Shown in pieces: positions 60,271-64,000 of a stretch of 64,000 bases of DNA. Both the position numbers and the translations under genes were made by a program. Position 1 is the stretch's first letter; every line of letters begins with the position of its first letter. Origin of the DNA: Segatella copri (GTDB lineage: Bacteria > Bacteroidota > Bacteroidia > Bacteroidales > Bacteroidaceae); contig NZ_JAPDUW010000001.1 in assembly GCF_026015295.1 (NCBI RefSeq), forward strand, positions 3,808,479 through 3,872,478. The letters are read 5' to 3'. Below the pieces are notes generated by a model. That model was not told the origin of the DNA. It saw only the letters and a list, made by a program, of their open reading frames with translations, and made no database searches.

Positions 60271-60939
60271 ATGAAATATACTGAAAATATGACTTTTGAA
60301 GAGGCTTCCAAGGCTCTTATAGATGAACTGAATGCTAATCTGGCAACACTTCATCAGAATTATCATGTAGAACAGTCTGATTGGAATAAACTCTATGATC
60401 AGATAGCCAATGTTGTTTCAGAGGAAACTCATCTTCCTGTTTTCTCTCCTGAAGTGATGGAGGTGCGACCTCGAGAACTGGAATGCGATGTGGTGCGATT
60501 CCAGAATAATAAGGAGAAATGGGTGGCTCTGGTAGGACTGCTCGATGGTCATCCATACGAAATCTTCACGGGTTTGCAGGATGAGGACGAGGGTATCATG
60601 CTGCCTAAATCTGTAAGCAAAGGCAAAATCGTGAAGACCATTCTGGATGGAGGATTGAAGCGATACGACTTCCAGTTTGTGAACAAGCGAGGCTATAAGA
60701 TTACGGTTGAGGGATTGAGCGAGAAGTTTAATCCTGAATACTGGAACTATGCCAAGCTGATTTCCGGTGTGTTGCGCTACCGTATGCCTATCGAACATGT
60801 CATCAAACTCGTTTATCAGCTCCAGCTTACTTCAGATAACATCAATACCTGGAAGAAAGGTGTTGTGACAGCCCTGAAGAGATATCTGAAGGATGGTAGC
60901 CTGATGAAACTTTACGATGATAGCGATTCCGAATCCTAA
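60271..60939 (+). CDS. Stand-alone protein like the C-terminal domain of class II ribonucleotide reductase
   Basis: 222 residues, no signal peptide. From about residue 65 it reads RPRELECDVVRFQNNKEKWV, ALVGLLDGHPYEIFTG, ILPKSVSKGK-like (MLPKSVSKGKIVK), RYDFQFVNKRGYKITVEGLS and YWNYAKLISGVLRYRMPIEH. As I recall, this is the sequence that follows the TSCPD domain at the C-terminus of the adenosylcobalamin-dependent reductase of Bacteroides. The catalytic barrel and the Cys-rich zinc tail are absent. The N-terminal 60 residues (FEEASKALIDELNANLATL) are different and helical. It could regulate or interact with the reductase, or have a new role. folB follows 27 bases later. Confidence 0.7.
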   Translation: MKYTENMTFEEASKALIDELNANLATLHQNYHVEQSDWNKLYDQIANVVSEETHLPVFSPEVMEVRPRELECDVVRFQNNKEKWVALVGLLDGHPYEIFTGLQDEDEGIMLPKSVSKGKIVKTILDGGLKRYDFQFVNKRGYKITVEGLSEKFNPEYWNYAKLISGVLRYRMPIEHVIKLVYQLQLTSDNINTWKKGVVTALKRYLKDGSLMKLYDDSDSES

Positions 60940-60966
60940 TCTCCAAGATAGAAACTGATATAAACC

Positions 60967-61344
60967 ATGCTTTTCCGTAGTAAGATATACTTGAAGAATG
61001 TCCGTTTCCATGCATATCACGGCGTTCTGCCACAGGAAACCCAGGTGGGCAACGATTATGTGGTGAATCTGGATGTGAGCTATGATTTCTCCAGAGCCAT
61101 GGAAACCGATGAACTGGCTGGAACCCTCAACTATGCAGAACTCTATGAACTCGTGAAACAGGAGATGGAGATACCTAGCAAACTGCTGGAACATGTAGCC
61201 GGAAGGATAGGAAAGCGACTCTTTGCAGAATATCCGACTATTCAGAAAATACAATTCGCCATTACCAAAGTTAATCCTCCTTTTGGAGCAGATTGTGACG
61301 GCGCAGGGGTAGAAGTTGTATTAACAAATGATAAAACTTTATAG
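60967..61344 (+). CDS. folB: Dihydroneopterin aldolase
   Basis: 125 residues, the usual size. It converts dihydroneopterin to hydroxymethyldihydropterin and glycolaldehyde in folate synthesis. Motifs: IYLKNVRFHAYHGVLPQETQVGN (the conserved Tyr-His-Gly and Glu), TLNYAELYELVKQ and the catalytic Lys in FAITKVNPPFGADCDGAGVEV. It provides the substrate for FolK, encoded at 37 kb. It follows the RNR-like gene on the plus strand; a new promoter starts right after it. Confidence 0.95.
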   Translation: MLFRSKIYLKNVRFHAYHGVLPQETQVGNDYVVNLDVSYDFSRAMETDELAGTLNYAELYELVKQEMEIPSKLLEHVAGRIGKRLFAEYPTIQKIQFAITKVNPPFGADCDGAGVEVVLTNDKTL

Positions 61345-61373
61345 TAGATTTAGGTTTTCTGATACAAAAGTAG

Positions 61374-61381
61374 TAATTTTG
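61374..61381 (+). promoter_or_regulatory. Promoter -7 box of the amidase-mlaD genes
   Basis: TAATTTTG followed by GCAAAA, 19 bases before the amidase start at 61400 and 30 bases after the folB stop. Confidence 0.7.
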
Positions 61382-61399
61382 CAAAATCATCAGAAAGAT

Positions 61400-62740
61400 A
61401 TGTTGAAGAAAATAACATTCATATTGACCCTATTGTGTATGTTGGTGCTGACAGCGACAGGCGCCAACCGCCGTTTCACGCTCGTTATCGACCCAGGTCA
61501 TGGCGGTCATGATGCGGGTGCACTTGGTGCTATTTCCAAAGAAAAGAATATCAATCTCTCTGTGGCATTGCAGTTTGGCAAATATGTTGAGCGCAATATG
61601 CCGGACGTGAGAGTCATCTATACCCGCAAGACGGATGTCTTTATTCCTCTGAAAGAGCGTGCCAACATTGCTAACCGCGCCAATGCCGACCTGTTTATCT
61701 CGGTACATACCAATGCGCTGCCAGCCGGTAAGATAGCCCGCGGTTTTGAAACCTATACGCTCGGTATGCACCGTGCCAAGGATAATCTCGATGTGGCTAT
61801 GCGAGAGAACTCCGTTATCTCGATGGAGAAGGGCTATCAGCAGACCTATCAGGGGTTCAACCCGCGATCTTCTGAAAGCTACATCATCTTCGAGTTCATA
61901 CAGGGTAAGAATATGGAGAGAAGCGTAGAACTGGCGCGCAATATCCAGCGAAAGGTATGCAACGGTGCCAACCGTCCGGATAAGGGTGTGCATCAGGCAG
62001 GATTCCTGGTTCTCAGAGAAACCTCGATGCCCAGCTGTCTGATAGAGCTCGGTTTCATCACCACTGCTGATGAAGAAAGACTGCTCAACGATGCCAGCAG
62101 GGTGGATGATATCGCCCGAGGCATCTACGAAGGTTTTGCGCAATATCGCAATAAATACGATAAATCCATCTCGGTTCCTTATCGAGCTGCGGATACAGAA
62201 TCGGTGCCGGTTGCCAAGATAGTTTCTGATACGAAGCAGGAGAAGGACGAGCGCCGTGCTGAGGAGGCGGATACTGCGCCGAGAAGAACGGTGAAACAGG
62301 TGGAAACCAGAGCAACAAAGGCTAAAACGGTTCAGCAGAACAGAAGACAGAACCAGCAGGATAAGCCGGCTCAGCAGAGCAGACAGACGCAGCAGAACAG
62401 ACAGAACCAGCAGAACAGAACTGTAGCTCAGAATAAGCCGGCACAGCATAAAGCCAATGTAGCCGATGCGCCTGTCTTCAAGCTTCAGATATTTGTCAGC
62501 AACCGCACGCTCCGCAAGGGCGATGCCCATTTTAAGGGCGAAACCGGTTATGACAGTTATCAGGAAGGCAATATGGTGAAATATACGATGGGAGCCTCTA
62601 CCAACTATAATGAGATTTTCCGCTTGCGCAAGACGCTTGCCGAGAAGTTCCCGGAAGCTTTCATCATAGCTTTCAAGAATGGAAAGAAATATGATGTGAA
62701 TCAGGCTATACGTGAGTTCAAACAGAACAGAAACCGCTGA
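61400..62740 (+). CDS. N-acetylmuramoyl-L-alanine amidase with C-terminal SPOR-like domain
   Basis: 446 residues from ATG 61400, set by the promoter at 61374. A signal peptide (FILTLLCMLVLTATG) is followed by an Amidase_3 domain, about 25-250: IDPGHGGHDAGALG (zinc His), KEKNINLSVALQFG (Glu), DLFISVHTNALP (second His) and CLIELGFITTADEE (catalytic Glu). A long linker rich in Gln, Asn and Arg (RQTQQNRQNQQNR) leads to a C-terminal domain (FKLQIFVSNRTLRKG, EIFRLRKTLAEKFPEAFIIAF) that resembles a SPOR fold. It cleaves the peptide from MurNAc in septal peptidoglycan. The MCE gene follows 50 bases later. Confidence 0.92.
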   Translation: MLKKITFILTLLCMLVLTATGANRRFTLVIDPGHGGHDAGALGAISKEKNINLSVALQFGKYVERNMPDVRVIYTRKTDVFIPLKERANIANRANADLFISVHTNALPAGKIARGFETYTLGMHRAKDNLDVAMRENSVISMEKGYQQTYQGFNPRSSESYIIFEFIQGKNMERSVELARNIQRKVCNGANRPDKGVHQAGFLVLRETSMPSCLIELGFITTADEERLLNDASRVDDIARGIYEGFAQYRNKYDKSISVPYRAADTESVPVAKIVSDTKQEKDERRAEEADTAPRRTVKQVETRATKAKTVQQNRRQNQQDKPAQQSRQTQQNRQNQQNRTVAQNKPAQHKANVADAPVFKLQIFVSNRTLRKGDAHFKGETGYDSYQEGNMVKYTMGASTNYNEIFRLRKTLAEKFPEAFIIAFKNGKKYDVNQAIREFKQNRNR

Positions 62741-62790
62741 TTGACCTGAGTAAGGATAAGATATAAGCACGAATATATAAAGAGATAAAT

Positions 62791-63690
62791 ATGAAGCTAA
62801 CAAAAGAAATCAAGATAGCTCTTGTAGCTATTGTCGGTATTTTGGTTATGTATTTCGGAATCAATTTTCTGAAAGGCATGAATCTGTTCTCTACCAACAA
62901 CGCCTACTATATGACGTTTGATGACATCCAGGGACTGGGTGCCTCTACGCCTATTTATGCGGATGGTTATAAGGTAGGTACCGTGGATGGTTTGGAATAT
63001 GATTACAAGGAGAATGGTCCTATCAAAGTAAAGGTGGATATTAACAAGGATTTGAGAATCCCGCAGGGCAGTAAAGCCGAAATAGTGAAAGACCTGATGG
63101 GTAATCTGCAGGTGAATCTGCTTCTGGCAAACAATCCGCGCGAAAGAGTAGAACCGGGTGGTATCATTCCGGGTGCTGTAAACGGAGGCATGATGGATAA
63201 GGCTGCCAACCTGATTCCGGTAGTGGAAAAGATGTTGCCAAAACTGGATTCTATCCTTACCAGCGTGAATGCGCTGCTGGCTGACCCGGCTCTGGCTGCT
63301 TCGCTGCATAATGTGGAAACCATTACAAGCAACCTCACCGTTTCTACACGTGAACTGAATACCCTGATGGCGGGTCTCAACAAGCAGGTTCCGGGTATGA
63401 TTGGAAAGGCAAATGGCGTGCTGGATAATACCAACCGCCTCACAGCTAATCTGGCCAGTCTTGATGTGCAGGGCACTTTGAACAAGGTGAACCAGACTTT
63501 GGAGAGTGCTCATCAGTTTACTGAGAAGCTGAACAGCAACCAGGGAAGCCTCGGATTGCTGATGAACGATACCAAGCTGTACGACAATCTGACGTCAACC
63601 ATGAGTCATGCCGACTCCTTGGTTATCGACTTGAAGGCACATCCGAAACGCTATGTCCATTTCTCTGTTTTCGGCAGAAAAGACAAGTAA
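62791..63690 (+). CDS. MlaD/MCE family protein
   Basis: 299 residues. One N-terminal membrane segment (IALVAIVGILVMYFGINFL) anchors it. The MCE domain covers about 38-115 (YYMTFDDIQGLGASTPIYADGYKVGTVDGLEY ... AEIVKDLMGNLQVNLLLA). The rest is a long helical region with Asn/Leu-rich repeats of the type seen in MlaD-like proteins that form hexameric lipid channels. It would carry phospholipids across the periplasm with an MlaE/MlaF-type ABC transporter, not encoded in this window. Probably co-transcribed with the amidase. Confidence 0.92.
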   Translation: MKLTKEIKIALVAIVGILVMYFGINFLKGMNLFSTNNAYYMTFDDIQGLGASTPIYADGYKVGTVDGLEYDYKENGPIKVKVDINKDLRIPQGSKAEIVKDLMGNLQVNLLLANNPRERVEPGGIIPGAVNGGMMDKAANLIPVVEKMLPKLDSILTSVNALLADPALAASLHNVETITSNLTVSTRELNTLMAGLNKQVPGMIGKANGVLDNTNRLTANLASLDVQGTLNKVNQTLESAHQFTEKLNSNQGSLGLLMNDTKLYDNLTSTMSHADSLVIDLKAHPKRYVHFSVFGRKDK

Positions 63691-63923
63691 AAAGAGTTCG
63701 AGCTAAATAAATTTAGTCTAAATAAGATTCGGTATGTTTCACGCCCCGAAATGACTCGCAAACTGTTTGTTTGTTAGCCGTTTCGGGGACGTTACATTAT
63801 TGTTTCACTGAATTTCAGTCTGCTATATTTGTATTTTAGACAAGTGTTTGGTATTCAGTAAATTAAAGACTATCTATTAAAATGTTTTAAATAAGGGGAT
63901 TTGCATTTCTCCTATTTTTTTTG
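63691..63923. other. Intergenic region with a long-range inverted repeat
   Basis: CCCCGAAA (63744-63751) and TTTCGGGG (63781-63788) can pair around 29 bases, possibly a weak terminator for mlaD, but there is no T-tract. No reading frame is credible here. Confidence 0.45.
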
Positions 63924-63931
63924 TAACTTTG
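63924..63931 (+). promoter_or_regulatory. Promoter -7 box for a gene beyond the window
   Basis: TAACTTTG followed by GCAC. The following 69 bases contain no start with a long frame, so the gene it drives begins outside the window. Confidence 0.65.
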
Positions 63932-64000
63932 CACGTGATTTCGCATCTTTCGGTGCGTCCCGTCATTTGTGAATTAAAGTATTAATAATATTAGTAATCA

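Noticed and set aside
61430..62803. Long minus-strand open frame opposite the amidase gene
   Set aside because: It is antisense to a clear amidase with all catalytic motifs; the translation has no recognisable domain.
63744..63788. Rho-independent terminator after mlaD
   Set aside because: The 8-bp stem has a 29-base loop and no T-tract, so only a weak structure can be claimed.

Overview
The window looks like a chromosome segment of a gut Bacteroidales bacterium, most likely Prevotella/Segatella (S. copri-like). The evidence is about twenty Bacteroidetes-type promoters (TAnnTTTG at -7, several with TTTG exactly 19 bases upstream), weak or absent Shine-Dalgarno sites, a BspA-type leucine-rich surface protein, a PorW/SprE-like type IX secretion lipoprotein, a MurF-Alr fusion, GSCFA, YfhO, DUF1599 and DUF3098 genes, and the typical order ftsX-DUF3098-uppP-truB-queA-folK. 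The species is inferred from recall of these families; no 16S, tRNA or other RNA gene was recognised.

Layout. 0-2 kb: the 3' part of a PD-(D/E)XK (Rpn-type) nuclease/transposase gene, a decayed tandem copy of its end, a triple-hairpin repeat, then a BspA gene (2.1-4.3 kb). 4.5-10.8 kb is accessory DNA: two unknown genes around a frameshifted membrane-protein gene, then an operon of a Bro-N-like protein, a VirE-N/DUF3987 ATPase, a DUF5675 protein and a Bro-N antirepressor. It is preceded by a GTAC-rich palindrome and a promoter running straight into a terminator-like hairpin. 10.9-24.1 kb is mostly minus strand: metalloprotease-aroA-small membrane protein-ABC permease-PorW-like TPR lipoprotein, and DUF1599-(MauE/DoxX-TPI fusion)-SPOR-folE-xth. 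24-37 kb is plus strand: tRNA nucleotidyltransferase/HD protein, an RND efflux operon ending in lpxA, and the ftsX-to-folK operon. 37-43 kb: membrane AraC regulator, rpsO, typA, a BASS-like transporter, luxS and pfs. 43.3-44.1 kb holds remnants of what looks like a second Bro island: an HU-like fragment, a Bro fragment and a large inverted repeat. 44-51 kb: beta-barrel protein, YfhO, GSCFA, MurF-Alr. 51-55 kb: a uronate cassette (orphan PTS IIC, exported KduI, ExuT-like MFS). 55-59 kb is AT-rich: a TPR-HTH regulator divergent from three secreted or lipoprotein genes. 59-64 kb: nitroreductase, a stand-alone RNR C-terminal-like protein, folB, a cell-wall amidase and an MCE/MlaD protein.

Together the genes cover envelope biogenesis (aroA excluded: lpxA, uppP, murF-alr, amidase, MlaD, RND, ftsX), three separate folate/pterin steps (folE, folK, folB), tRNA maturation (CCA, truB, queA) and the activated-methyl cycle (pfs, luxS). 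Heptanucleotide repeats fill many intergenic gaps and even encode two linkers inside the DUF3987 protein. The points most worth a second look are the structured leader of the Bro/VirE operon and its decayed relative at 43-44 kb, the coding heptamer repeats, the in-frame MauE/DoxX-TPI fusion, the exported KduI beside an orphan PTS IIC, and the stand-alone RNR C-terminal-like protein.
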